64,000 bases of DNA from Parelaphostrongylus tenuis (taxonomy: Eukaryota; Nematoda; Chromadorea; Rhabditida; Metastrongylidae), in the NCBI GenBank assembly GCA_019055375.1, contig JAHQIW010003636.1:248001-312000 (forward strand), written 5' to 3'. The notes beneath the pieces were generated by a model, which saw only the letters and a program-made list of their open reading frames with translations, was not told the origin of the DNA and did not search any database. Position 1 is the first letter of the stretch. Every line of letters starts with the position of its first letter. Shown piece by piece: positions 23,317-34,114 of the stretch. The position numbers and the translations under genes are program-made.

Positions 23317-25035
23317 AAAATGAACTTAGAAGATTGCCTGAAGAACATCGCACTGGAATCCGAGGATTAGAATGGAACGAGAAGAGTGTGAGAGGCTGTC
23401 TGAACTTATCATGACAACAAAAATATTCATGCATCCCTAGGTTATTCTTAATTTCAGAATCCTCACACCCAGCCGTGGACATGGGAGTCACTCAACGGAC
23501 AGTGCCATAACGAAATCGACCAGATCTTGGCGAATCAAATGTTCTGCCTGACCGATGTCGCCGCTGTTCCTATAACCTAGGCGAATCAGACCATCGTCTT
23601 CTTCGCGCTGCAGCCCAAATTTTGCTTCTAAAAGAGATGCCACTATGTTCAAAAAATTGAATCCCAGATTTTCCATGAGCTAAGACTTTTTCAAAATATT
23701 AACCCAAGTCTGGGATGATACCGTCGGTTACAACATCGGCAAGCAATATGACAGGTCCATCTAGCATCCTCACGTTATTGCCATGCAAGCTGCGTGTTCA
23801 AAAGTCATCAAAAAAGGTTGGCCTCCAGAAGTGCTTGAGGTAATGCGGCAACGCTGCATCGCACGTGCCGTAGGCGCTGCTAATTCGCCTTGAAACTTGT
23901 AGAACAGAAAATGCAAACAACACAAAACTTGCAGAAAAACGAAAGAAAATTTTAAAGGGCGATGAGCAGCAGTTGTGGCGGAATCTGCAAAAGCTTGGAA
24001 GGACATACGCAAATGCTATTGAAGTTTTGCAAATTAAAGACAAATATGATTGCACTCCGACGCCGTGACACAACAATCTCAGCTTTCAGAATGGGATGGT
24101 GAAAACTATTCAAGACTGCTACTCAGATACTTCCAACAGCCAAGTCCTCTTTCTGTCATATGAAGTAGAAGAGAGTGGAACTCTCATTGCGCCAGTCCAT
24201 CTAGCCAAAATTAATCTCTGCCATCCTCCAAAAAGACATGCGAGCACTAAAATAGGAGCATATGAGAGTGAAAGTCGACGGTATCTTAGGTTCGTTGATG
24301 ACATCGTTCCCATGACACCAAGTATGAGCTAGGCGAGAAGAATGTTCGCAGATTTCGACAGCGCCAGTAGAAAGAATGGTCACCGACAAAAGCTTCCACA
24401 AACGACAATTATGTGGAACAAATTTATCTTGAATGTCTCATTCTTTATAAGCAAAAAGGAAATGTCTTTGAACGCTGCAGATGTCTTTCAAGTCAGAAAG
24501 TCAATGTGATGAACAATATGGACTCCCAATATGAGCAGATTGAAGCAAGTACCTATGGTTGGGTACTTTTGAGGATCATCGAAGATATAATGAAGAGAAC
24601 AAAGAACACCCGACAAAATGGCCATCTTTCCACTCGGTAATCAACTATGTCCTCACACACGTCAGAAACCTCATCGCTACATATGCAGGACGAAGGATTA
24701 CTTAGCGTTAGTATAAACACACCCGAATGGTTGATGCCGGTAGTATACCGTTTCGCATAAATAAAAAAGAAAGATCCGATATGCTAGTATATGTCAACGA
24801 TCGAAAATCAAAGGCGTCATTTTGCACTCCACACTGTGAAGAATAGGTGGGCCGAACACGTAATGCGCTTCAACGAAACACTACGAGCGAGAGCTGTTGC
24901 TGATTTGATTTGTCAAGACGTCATACGCACCACAATAAGACCACCAATCCAAGTTCAAGAAAAGTCTAGAGAAAGGGTAAAATACTTGACGATTTTTTTC
25001 AGAAAGAAGGACCCACTGCACTACTCGTACACGTT
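23317..25035 (+). mobile_element. RTE-type retrotransposon, internally deleted
   Basis: Frame-broken but in order: end of the endonuclease (LEWNEKS, then WSHPAVDMGV-type and SDHRLLRA), the connector, and a jump near 24080-24270 that removes most of the RT. Then comes the RT box C as RYLRFVDDIVPMTPSMS near 24290 and the C-terminal part (STIENQRRH, RWAEHVMRFNE, ARAVADLI) up to about 25030. Both aspartates of the xxDD box remain (FVDD), but the element cannot be active because the upstream RT blocks are missing. Confidence 0.85.
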
Positions 25036-25084
25036 ATAGAAATAAATAAATGTTTCACTGGTGCTCGCTTGATTGCTTTCAATG

Positions 25085-25275
25085 TACAGCTTTGTGGTTA
25101 TAAACGAGTATCACGAGATTGGGGTTGTGACGGTGTGGCTGGATTTTCTCCAGCTAACACTCCGACAATCAATGATGAGTGCTGTACGGAATGCCTCAGC
25201 CTGGCTATTCTCAAAACGACAAGGCCACACGACCAACATTCTACGATGTTCATGAAGAAGATAAAATCTCTCAGC
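25085..25275 (+). repeat. family X repeat copy, decayed
   Basis: Aligns with 28760-28940 and the complement of 16400-16640 (CCTCAGCCTGGCTATTCTCAAAACGACAAGG, CAACATTCTACGATGTTCATGAAGAAG). Frameshifted. Confidence 0.55.
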
Positions 25276-25334
25276 AAGATATGAATACGGTGAGACTACC
25301 AGAATCCTCACAGTAAAGAAAAAAGGTGGGATGG

Positions 25335-26515
25335 ATCAAATAGAGCAACGGTATATAGGTGATTGCTTCATTGCCCGTTCCACGCAAGAGTAAATGGACA
25401 AATGTTTTGAAATCTTGAACTGACAGTCAGAGCATATAAAATTTACGCGAGAAAGTCCAAACGGGAGCTGGCTTTCATTCTTAAACATCCAAGTAAGCTT
25501 CTGGATAGTGGATATAGTATAAAATTGTATCGAAAACCAATAACAAAAACATTTCAATTAATCGCCTTCTTCACATCCTTCACACATGAAAAAATCGCTG
25601 ATTAAAAGCATGTTCGTACGGCTAAAAATGTGTGCACAGGAGAAGAGGAAAGAAACGAATCATTAGACTTGGCACGAAAAATTGCCATTTCCAACGGCTA
25701 CAAAACATTTGCCACTCGGAAATATTCAACAAGTGGAATAGGCCCCAAAAGAACAATACTCCACACCTGAATAGTTCCCTTCAAACTGGAATTTATATCA
25801 AACGAAATCAGCAGCGCGGTTAAAAGGCGCCTAAAAAGATGTGGTCTTGCAAATTCCGTGTAGTTATCGAAATCCCACCTCCCCCCTACGTCATCAGCTG
25901 ATCCGCAATAGGCTTTGTGATCGATTGTGCAACACCGAAAATTATATAATGTGCGCTAACGGAAAGGAGGGGGATTGTATGAGATCGGGCGCAAGTAAGA
26001 CAGGTGGGGAAGAATACATAGGCGAAACGGGTAGACCACTTTTCATCCGCATAGAAGAACATATAGATAGCAATCAATAGATAAAACCAAATTTTTGGGT
26101 TTATATAGGGCACAAAAACACAACAACAAAGATTTTTATGTGACTGTCACGATCATAGCGCAGGAATAGAAAACATCCAAGCGCAAAACTCTTGAGGCAT
26201 TTTGGATAAACGCCAAAAACTCCGAAATGAGCAGAAAGGATGAATGCGTCACGATTACACGAAATCTTGCGCTCTTTTCCCATTTGATCTTTTAACCTGA
26301 CCTAGGCAGCACATGAATTAGATCCTCCGAGTCATTCAAACAGACTAATACTATATACGCGCAGGCTCTGAAAGAGGCGGGTCGCCGACAGTCAGTCAAA
26401 CAACTACGATTACTTTGCCAACATCGCGTCAGATAATCAAGATAAGTTTTCTCGATTTTCATATATCAATTAATTATGCTGAGGTTATAGAAAGTCGAAC
26501 TTTTGGAAAGTTTTT
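25335..26515 (+). mobile_element. Penelope-like element (PLE), 3' part, decayed
   Basis: Reading with frameshifts, this is the 3' part of a PLE protein. The RT catalytic box appears as RYIGDCF (25349-25369; the first of the two box aspartates is Gly). The RT palm/thumb follows (HIKFTRE.PNGSWLSFLNIQ, then DSGYSIKLYRKPITK), then ESLDLARKIAISNGYKTF, the Cys-rich linker (RNRLCDRLCNTENYIMC) and the GIY-YIG endonuclease (GGEEYIGETGRPLFIRIEEH, then LEAFWINAKNSEMSRKDECV). The GIY half of the motif is deleted here. A decayed hammerhead lies at 26364-26396 in the 3' untranslated part, and the end (to about 26515) matches the outer flank of the inverted pair at 32.9 kb. PLEs move by target-primed reverse transcription. 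Confidence 0.85.
26364..26396 (+). ncRNA. PLE-type hammerhead motif, decayed
   Basis: GGCT, then CTGAAAGA (one base inserted in the core), stem II GGCGGGTCGCC intact, but GACAGTC where GAAACGTC stands in the copies at 32965 and 33717. Expected inactive. Confidence 0.55.
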
Positions 26516-26519
26516 CTGA

Positions 26520-27955
26520 TGAAGAACGAGTACATCAGGTCTCAAAAGGAGCTATTTAAAAGATCTTTCCCATCCTCATGTCACTTTTTGTTTTTGCTGA
26601 ACCATAATGTAAATTGCCTAACTTTTATTTATGTCCTATCCTGTCTCCATGGTAGGATACGATGTGACATAAACTGAAGGGATGTCAAGATATCTTATAT
26701 TCTAGCAAAAGTGGGAACTGATTGTGGCTTCAAGCAGCGATTATCTGAGAACCCACATGTTAGCCACTATGCCAAGACGATGTTATTACTTCGGAGTTCT
26801 TTCGACCTGTTTAAACCGCATCGTTGCCGAGAAATCACCCTTTAACAACTCTACATGCTCATGTGAAAAGAAAAATAAGTACCTGTAAAGGTAGATCAAA
26901 CCTTATTACGCTACCGTGCCGCCTCAATAGTGAAAACAACAGGCCATTATCAGGTCTCTTATCTAGTAGTTTATTACATTCATACCACGCGATATGTCAG
27001 TCATAAACATCTTGAACACACTTCAACAGAAACCAGGAAGGAAATGGCATTCTAAGCCAATTATGTCTCGCAGTTCTTAAGTGGGCCTTAAGCTGGATAA
27101 AGTCGGCCAAGAGATCGTTTTATTTAGAATACTTTTTTAGGTCATCCAGTAGTGACCGCTTATAATCATGATAGCTGAGAAATGAAGTACTTCATGTAAG
27201 GTTTACAAGCCATATTTATTTTATAAAACACCCTAATTAAGAGTTTCGCGTATGGAGCAATACACTTTATTCTTCTTGGTTATCAGTGGCCGGAGGAGCA
27301 TGAGACTCGGTGTTTTGTCGAATTAATTTACATGTGACGGAAAAGTCAAGGAAGAGTTGCATTAGTGTAGACGAATTCAGGGTCACTATAAATTGAATAG
27401 AAGTGTATAGCCTTTTGACGATAGCCTTCCATCGGACACAACTAGTGTGTTTATGAAAGCCTTTTGCCGTTACCCTTAAGCCACCTATAACGAAGCTCTG
27501 TCGTTTATTATCAGAAACCGCTACTATATACTGTTCTGTAATAATACAGTTCAAAGCAATTGTTCTGATATCTAGTTACGTGTTCGAAACAGATTACGTC
27601 ATCGGATTCTCCTTCTTGTTTAGCTCATGCACATCGGCTCATCAGATGTCTTGAAATTTTCCTTTAACTAAAACAAGTTCGCTGTAGGAACTTTATTGGT
27701 ACATAGTAACTCATCACCTTCAATTTGGCAAAACAATACTATGAGTTCAAATTCGGTACCACGTAATTCGAAACACAGTGCGACTAGGCCACTTGAGTTA
27801 ACAAGATTTCTCGCGATTTCACTATGACATTTGAAATCACACCTTCATGATTATTTTCCTTGATTCTTGTAGGAGAATTCAGGGAAATATAGTCCACGTT
27901 ATAGAACGACGATAATTCGAAGAATTCAGATGAATTACTGTTAGTCATTAGGTGA
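26520..27955. other. no recognised gene
   Basis: A 95-codon minus ORF (27267-27554; contains SFVIGGLRVTAKGFHKHTSC) is protein-like but unidentified. Nothing else is supported. Confidence 0.4.
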
Positions 27956-27959
27956 CTTC

Positions 27960-28330
27960 ACTGTCATCGATTTGTTCAAAGTTGACAGATACTCATCGAA
28001 ATATTTGATTGCCTTTCGACCGTTTTCAAACCTCGTTTCTGAGGTTCGTTATATTGCAAAACTTTTAGCCTTTTCAAGGTTTGCTATGTTAGTGGTTTAC
28101 GTACGTTTCAGCAATCTCGCTCGCCCTGTCAAAGCTACACGCCTCACCAGCTATCTCTACATATTAGAGAAGGGAAGACGCAGAATGACAAAACCTGGAA
28201 AAATGAAATCTTTCCTGAGTCTCCCACAGGCGAAGACACGCAACTGTCATTGATTATTTATTTTGGCTCTCTAATCGACTGTTTTTGTGACTTGGTTTTT
28301 GAACTGCGATATATCCCGCAAAACTTTCAG
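27960..28330. repeat. dispersed repeat (family Q), second copy
   Basis: Shares CCTCGTTTCTGAGGTTCG, TTAGTGGTTTACGTAC, ATCTCGCTCGCCCTGTCAAAG and ACACGCCTCACCAG-type blocks with 2480-2745. Non-coding. Confidence 0.5.
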
Positions 28331-28740
28331 AATATTTTTTTCTGATCAAAATCTATGCCGTCCACTCTATAGGCTGCAGTCATGGAGTGATGCTCCAAAA
28401 TATTAACTCTTATCGGACGGATTAAGAGGACTGGTGCACCTCCAAAACAACTCTGGCTAATTTGAATTTCAGGGGCATAATGCCTTTTTTCAATAGAATA
28501 TTACCGACGAGACTTTTTTATAAATAAATTAAGTAAAGCTATGGCTAATGCTTCTTGAAGGCTCGCATTTCCTTACGCGAACCACATCGCTGCAGAATGG
28601 AGTATGCTTCTAGCGTTGATAGAAGTTTTTCTCTTTTATTCATACTTTTACAGTCAATACACAGAGCATTAATTATTGACTTCAGTATCAAGCTTGATAT
28701 GTGGGAAAGACTTCTGTAGTACGTGTTTCTAGCATGTGCA
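28331..28740. other. no gene seen
   Basis: Nothing recognised. Confidence 0.4.
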
Positions 28741-28744
28741 AAGA

Positions 28745-28990
28745 TTACAGGGGTGCCATGGCCGAGTGCTTGTGATGCTTGTCACGATGCGCTTGGGACC
28801 TAGCTTTATCCACGACATTCTCCGGCAGTCAACAACATCGCTTATGAAACGCCACAGCTAGGCTATTCTAAAGATTGCAAGAAGTCCCGCTCAACCAGTA
28901 TTCTACGCCGTTCAAGAAGGAGGTAAATAAAAGAATTGAGTGCTAGAAGTACTGAATCCGCACGGTGTATAAAACAATGTGATGACGGAT
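28745..28990 (+). repeat. family X repeat copy, decayed
   Basis: About two-thirds identical by eye to the complement of 16380-16640 over its whole length (GGCCGAGTGCTTGTGATGCT at the start, GCTATTCTAAAGATTGCAAG in the middle, GTGCTAGAAGTACTGAA at the end). The reading frame is broken. Confidence 0.6.
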
Positions 28991-29119
28991 CAAATGAATG
29001 CTAAAAGTAAAAGATAGCGCCTTCTTTTTGAAGTGCGTTATTTCTGTTGTGAAGCGGTTTTTTTTTGGTATCAGATAGCATAATTTTGATTTAATGGGCA
29101 GTTTATCCCTAAATAAAGA

Positions 29120-29575
29120 TCACTTAGAGTTATCGAACGCGCAGTCGAAAGGTCGATGCTGGGATTATCCCGTATCTCGCAAATGAGAGAAAAGATCCAA
29201 AGTTCCGACACTACGTCAACGATCGAAAATCAGAGAAGCCGTCCTACACGCCAAGATATCAAAAATAAGGTGGGCTGGACACGTGATGCGCTTCAACGAC
29301 AACTGATGGACAAGAGCCGTTACCGACTGGATTCTTCAGGACATCAAGAGCACTAAAGGAAGACCACTGACCGGCCGGTCCGATTTCTTCACGAAAGCGA
29401 TAGAAGAAAGATATGATGCTCAGCGAATCCCTAGATCGAGGAGGACCCACTGGGCTACTCTTGCACGCGATAGGGAAAAATGGAAGAGTTGCTGGTACCC
29501 GCTCGAGTCACTCGACGATCAAGGGGACAACAGGTGACAGGTGATCACAGGTGATCACAGGTGATTATCCCTAAA
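29120..29575 (+). mobile_element. RTE 3' end, 5' truncated
   Basis: Begins abruptly in the C-terminal region (VIERAVE.SMLGLSRISQMRE), runs through IENQRSRPTRQDI, GWTRDALQRQ and the terminal WATLARDR.KW part in several frames. It ends in the element's 3' tail, a short tandem of GGTGATCACA units (29537-29570). 5' truncation is the usual result of target-primed reverse transcription. Confidence 0.85.
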
Positions 29576-29579
29576 AAAG

Positions 29580-30580
29580 ATGAAGTATAACTAAAGAGAC
29601 TTTATAAACGTTTTGGCAAGGGAAATGCCCAGTTGTCTCCAGATTCTAACTAATTATCAAAATTCAGTAGTACTAAATACCGACTTTCCTTAAACTTCGG
29701 CTTTAGAAATTAATGATTAATCTTTTGGTGAATAAGCGAAAGCACGAAACTGATTTAAAAAAAAAATATTGTTTTTTCCAGCTGATGTTTCAACGAGTCC
29801 GTCTCCTTCAAAGCCGATCAATTCAAGTCGATTCTGTGGAATGCATCGCGTACAGTACCATTGCTGACAAACATTTCATTGTTTCGCAATTGCTTTGGTG
29901 TGCCTCAACCGAAAATAGTCTTATTGAAGTCTCTCCTATCAGTTACCACTATCTGCCGAAGATTGAACTCTCTTCAATGACAATAAACATTCGGATTTCA
30001 TTACATAATGACCACACTGGAGCGCTCCTCTTAAGGAATTCGTTCAGCTCCCTGCAGAAAATGGCCGCTGTCTGCAAACGTTAAAAACTGTCTTGTTCGC
30101 ATATTGGCCTAGCAGGTCTACCATAACTGTGGACTTTCTCCTCACGTCTTAGTGGATTTATCAATGAGATTGCTCATGAACCGATAAACATGGGGTGACC
30201 CATTCACTTCTAAAGACAGTAAATATCCACAGGTATCGACACTTATCGGTGGTGATATGACTGACTGAGATTCTACCACTATTTTGATATATAATCAACG
30301 AGGATCAAGCTGTAGTGAGAGCCTCAAAGCCTGCTGACTGATTTATGTATACGAGCACCTCATGAGGAATTATTTCCACCTAGACGTACTCTGCGCCTTT
30401 TCCAATCGCGAAGTGTTGCGTTGTGATTTCCGCCGCAACCTGTTTGATGTGAACACAGAAAGTTGTCTCTATGCAAAAAGTTCATCGGAACTATTGGAAA
30501 TGCTACAATGAATAAGAAGGACCGTATTAGAAAACAAAACATTCGACAGTTTTCATTGATTAACTGCCATATGATAACAT
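29580..30580. other. no recognised gene; one 123-codon ORF
   Basis: The ORF at 29713-30084 (+) is preceded by TTTTTTCCAG at 29781, so its later part (FQRVRLLQSRSIQVDSVE ...) could be an exon. I do not recognise the protein and see no partner exon. Confidence 0.35.
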
Positions 30581-30595
30581 ACTATGGTACTTACA

Positions 30596-30641
30596 CAGTG
30601 TAAGACACGTGTTTCGGCATTACAGCCTAGCCAATTGTACG
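30596..30641 (-). ncRNA. hammerhead motif, decayed
   Basis: Minus strand: TTGGCTA stands where CTGACGA is expected; stem II GGC-TGTAAT-GCC, GAAACACGTGT and the cleavage GTC are intact. Stem I no longer pairs well. Confidence 0.5.
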
Positions 30642-31029
30642 GTGAATTTCGGTTTAGTCAGTTTATTATCAAAAAAATTTATTCTCAGCTGAAAAAGTAG
30701 AAAAAGTACTCAATATTTCTTTTTTCTTTCGTGCTGCTCTTCGAGGAAAATTTTCCACGCTTAAAAACCGTTGTACCATGGTTATCACTTAGAAGCAAAA
30801 CAAAGGTGACGAAGATAAGCCTGTATAGCACAAAAAAGTAACCTAGCAGTACTGTATGCCCATTTCAAGAATAACGCATTATCTCTTCGAAAAAAAGTGT
30901 AGATGAGCGAACATGGTATTCTGTATGCAACTGGAATAGCTTTGAAAAACAACAGTACTGTTCGTGAATTCATCTCTGTACTTTTGGAAACTGAGCCATG
31001 CACTTGGTCTGCTATGTGCACTTATACAG

Positions 31030-31076
31030 TGTAATAATACACGTGTTTCGGCCTTGCATCCTCGTCAGCTGAACGG
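31030..31076 (-). ncRNA. hammerhead motif with intact catalytic core
   Basis: Minus strand: CTGACGA, GAAAC and cleavage GTA all intact; stem II GGAT-GCAA-GGCC has two outer pairs and a GNRA-type loop but a mismatch inside. Stem I is weak (only the pairs next to the core form). Confidence 0.55.
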
Positions 31077-31226
31077 TGCTTTTTGTCTGAGGCAATCCCT
31101 TTTGTTGGAGAGGCCTCTTACATAGGGGAACCGCAGACGTAAATTTACACACGCTGTCAAGAGATAAACATCACCAAACGGGCAGTATTATACGCTCGAT
31201 TACACTTGGCTGGTAATCGTGAAATG

Positions 31227-31269
31227 AAAGAACTGACAAGGCTGCAAGAACAAGACTCAGGTATTGCAC
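31227..31269 (+). ncRNA. hammerhead motif, decayed
   Basis: Plus strand, inverted relative to the previous one: CTGACAA, GGCTGCAAGAAC, AAGACTC, then GTA and TTGCAC. Core and stem II are broken. Confidence 0.4.
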
Positions 31270-31440
31270 TGTATAAGTGCCCGTACCAGATCATATGCAC
31301 TGCTCAAAATTAATTAGCAGGCATATTGAAGTCTTAGCGTGGTTTTGAGAAAACACTCAAAGCGAATGGTATAAAAATTCAACTGTATGAGTTAACATCA
31401 CACTGGTAAACCTACTCAATGTACCTTAATTAGGCACATA

Positions 31441-32860
31441 TAAAAGAAGGATGACCGAAGCAGGGCGATTATTCACAGTTGACATTTAGAGGTCGTCAGC
31501 AGAAACTTGAAGAGCTATTAGATATAGAACAGCAAATAAATTGAGTAGCGATTACCCAGCAATATTTATAAATGTGAAAATTTCATTTACCACAAGTGAA
31601 AGCACTCTTCTTCTTTGGATTACAAACAACTGTACAATTTCTGCTGCTTATCTGTCAGTATCATTTCGCAGAGCAGTATCCCCCATGTTTCGCCTTCAAA
31701 AAAAAACTGCGGCTTGATCAATTCCTGTTTCTATTGATTCACTTTTATCATAACAATCATCATTCAACATTACAATTCATTCGTTCCTAGCCAGATTAGC
31801 TAATCAAAGAGCGCTCAAATTAAATGGCCTACTCTTACGTGAATTAAGCAACACAATTGTTGGAAGATCAAAAATTAAGTGGAGAAAACTAACCTCATTA
31901 AGTCGATGCAATACGAATAAGACAGTCGAAGGATTACGAATTGGGTTTAGTTCAAGATTTAGTTGTATTTCTTACGTAGTGAAAACGTTTTCGTAAAAAT
32001 ACGGTATCTCATTCAGTGACACCAGATTACTAATAAAATCTGGAACATCTACTCAACGTCGCCTGTGGTTCGATCAATGACGAAACCTTCAAAGCCCCAC
32101 TGGTCGATGGTTTTTCGCAGTAATGTAGTTACCTTCTAGTTTATGGATAGCTTCCTTCGTTCTCGTACAACGTTCATACTGAGCATTACGATTGCTATTC
32201 GAGTCAGTACCTTTTTCTTATAGAATAAAATCATAATGTCAAACTTTTATTTGTCATCCACTCTTTGCTAATGGAAAGTGAGAGGTAAAAGACACCTTAA
32301 GACTGATGAGAATACAATCAAAACTTGGAACATTACTTGGATTTCGAACCCGCGTTCACTTCCTCTAGGAGCTGAAACATTAACCACTGAAGCATCGAGT
32401 TCCTTAATCTGTCTTGTTCTCGGCCGTGTTCAATGGCGTATGTTGATGCGTTATTGTAATGTCTTCCTCTGACTGTGGTTTTTTACGATAGTTTGTGTCT
32501 TGAGTATGTATGTAAGGGAAGCGGCGAAGACGAACCGGATCGGGTCCACCGTGCTACTCCAATAGTCTTATCACTAATCGTTTGATTACGAAGGTACTGT
32601 TATTTATACGCTTTTTGGCATCACGAGAAACATCTGCTTTGGATAATTCGGTGATTTTACGAAACCTGAATGCTAAATAATGAAGAAGATAAAAGAAGCA
32701 TGAGATAGTTTACTTCTATTTTTCAGTGAATGTGTTGAATCCCGACATAGAATGTTAGTCGATGTATATGACCTCTACTAAAAGCAAAGCTTACACAATA
32801 AAGCATGAAATGCATATATTGGGTCTCTCGGTAATAATTGTTTAATTAGAACAATTCAAA
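31441..32860. other. no gene seen
   Basis: No recognised repeat and no ORF with family features. Confidence 0.45.
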
Positions 32861-32964
32861 AGTTCGACTTTTTATAAACCTCGCATAAATTAATTGTCAT
32901 ATGAAAAGCGAGAAACTTATCTTGATTAGCTGACGCGAGGTTGGTAAATTAGTCGTAGAAGTTC

Positions 32965-32999
32965 GGCTGACGTTTCGGCGACCCGCCTTCTTCAGAGCC
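32965..32999 (-). ncRNA. PLE hammerhead ribozyme, core intact
   Basis: Minus strand: stem I GGCT/AGCC, core CTGAAGA, one extra A, stem II GGCG-GGT-CGCC, GAA, self-complementary ACGT as a minimal stem III, and C at the cleavage position. Such short-stem-III hammerheads are thought to work as dimers. Confidence 0.75.
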
Positions 33000-33716
33000 T
33001 GGGCGTATGTCGTATTAGACTATTTGAATGATTTGAATGGTCTTATTTATATGCTGCCTAGGTCAAGTTAGAAGATCAAATGAAGAAAGGGCGCGAGATC
33101 TCGTGTGATGGTGACGCACTCGTCCTTCCGATTTATTTCGGGATTATGGGCGTTTATCCAAAATGCCTCAAGAGTCTTGCGCGTTGATGTTTTGATTCCT
33201 GCGCTAGGATTGTGACAGTCACATCAAAATCGTTGTTGTTGTGTTTTTGTGCCCTATGTAAACTAAAGGTTTGGCTTTATCTATTTTAGATTTACTATCT
33301 AGATGTTCTTTCATGCGGATCGGGCACAATTTATTTACTAACATGTAAAACATGCGGGGAAGAATATATAGGCGAAAAGGGTAGACCACTTTTCATCCGC
33401 ATAAAAGAACATTTAGATAGTAAATCTAAAATAGATAAAGCCAAACCTTTAGGTTTACATAGGGCACAAAAACACAACAACAACGATTTTGATGTGACTA
33501 TCACAATCCTGGCGCAGGAATCAAAAACATCAACGCGCAGACTCTTGAGGCATTTTGGATAAACGCCCATAATCCCGAAATGAATCGGAAGGACGAGTGC
33601 GTCACCATCACACGAGATCTCGCGCCCTTTCTTCATTTGATCTTCTAACTTGACCTAGGCAGCATATAAATAAGACCATTCAAATCATTCAAATAGTCTA
33701 ATACGACATACGCCCA

Positions 33717-33751
33717 GGCTCTGAAGAAGGCGGGTCGCCGAAACGTCAGCC
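33717..33751 (+). ncRNA. PLE hammerhead ribozyme, core intact
   Basis: Plus strand, same sequence as 32965-32999: GGCT at 33717-33720, CTGAAGA 33721-33727, stem II 33729-33739, GAA 33740-33742, ACGT 33743-33746, cleavage C 33747, AGCC 33748-33751. Confidence 0.78.
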
Positions 33752-33837
33752 GAACTTCTACGACTAATTTACCAACCTCGCGTCAGCTAATCAAGATAAG
33801 TTGTCTCGATGTTTGATAAGAATATCTTACGGTTGTG

Positions 33838-34112
33838 CTGCATGTGGTCAGAGGTGCTCTGGTCGCACACGAGGTCAGTGGTTCGATCTCACGTCCATAG
33901 CTCACCAAGCTATCCATCCCTCCGGGATCGGTAAATTGGTATCAGACTGATCTCAGTTTTCTCTGGGAGGATGAACAGCATTGATTCGGTTCAGTGGGAG
34001 TCACTGTAAAGGCCAGATATGCATTCAATCACCTCAAACGAAGTTGAAAATTGAAGACGATGCACAGCGCATCCCTCAGGATTGATCAGCGTCATGAGTT
34101 TTTATCCTTGTT
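33838..34112 (+). repeat. tRNA-derived SINE, best-preserved promoter
   Basis: The head is tRNA-like: A-box region GCATGTGGTCAGAGG at 33841 and a B box GGTTCGATCTC at 33880-33890, about 35 bp apart, as in RNA polymerase III internal promoters. A shared non-tRNA body follows (GGGAGGATGAACAGCATTGA, GCCAGATATGCATTCAATCACC) and then a tail with GCATCCCTCAGG-ATTGATCA ... TTTATCC. At least eight copies in the window agree in this order. It directly abuts the PLE pair. Confidence 0.85.
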
Positions 34113-34114
34113 TC

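Larger units (their letters stand above)
30585..31440. repeat. retrozyme-like repeat, several copies
   Basis: Same variant as 10850-11440: GTGTTTCGGCATTACAGCC at 30610 and GTGTTTCGGCCTTGCATCC at 31042 on one strand, then an inverted partial copy (31227-31400) with CTGTATAAG, CAGGCATATTGAAGTC and GAGAAAACACTCAAAGCG. Three hammerhead motifs lie within. Non-coding. Confidence 0.65.
32861..33815. mobile_element. two Penelope-like 3' ends as a divergent inverted pair
   Basis: Two near-identical PLE 3' segments point outward from a centre near 33318-33345. The right copy reads on the plus strand: SGTIYLLTCKTCGEEYIGE (the GIY and YIG parts of the endonuclease), RPLFIRIKEHLDSKSKIDKA, VTITILAQES, then in another frame MNRKDECVTITRDLAPF. 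The left copy starts within RIKEH and reads on the minus strand. Each ends, after a short 3' untranslated region, in a hammerhead (32965-32999 minus, 33717-33751 plus) and the CGCGTCAGCTAATCAAGATAAG end. The left flank continues to about 32861 with sequence matching 26420-26515. The RT is absent from both. Inverted or partly duplicated insertions are typical of Penelope-like elements. Confidence 0.88.

Noticed and set aside
33880..33890. B box read as an ordinary tRNA gene
   Set aside because: The head cannot fold a full acceptor stem and is followed by the SINE body; no functional tRNA gene was found in the window.
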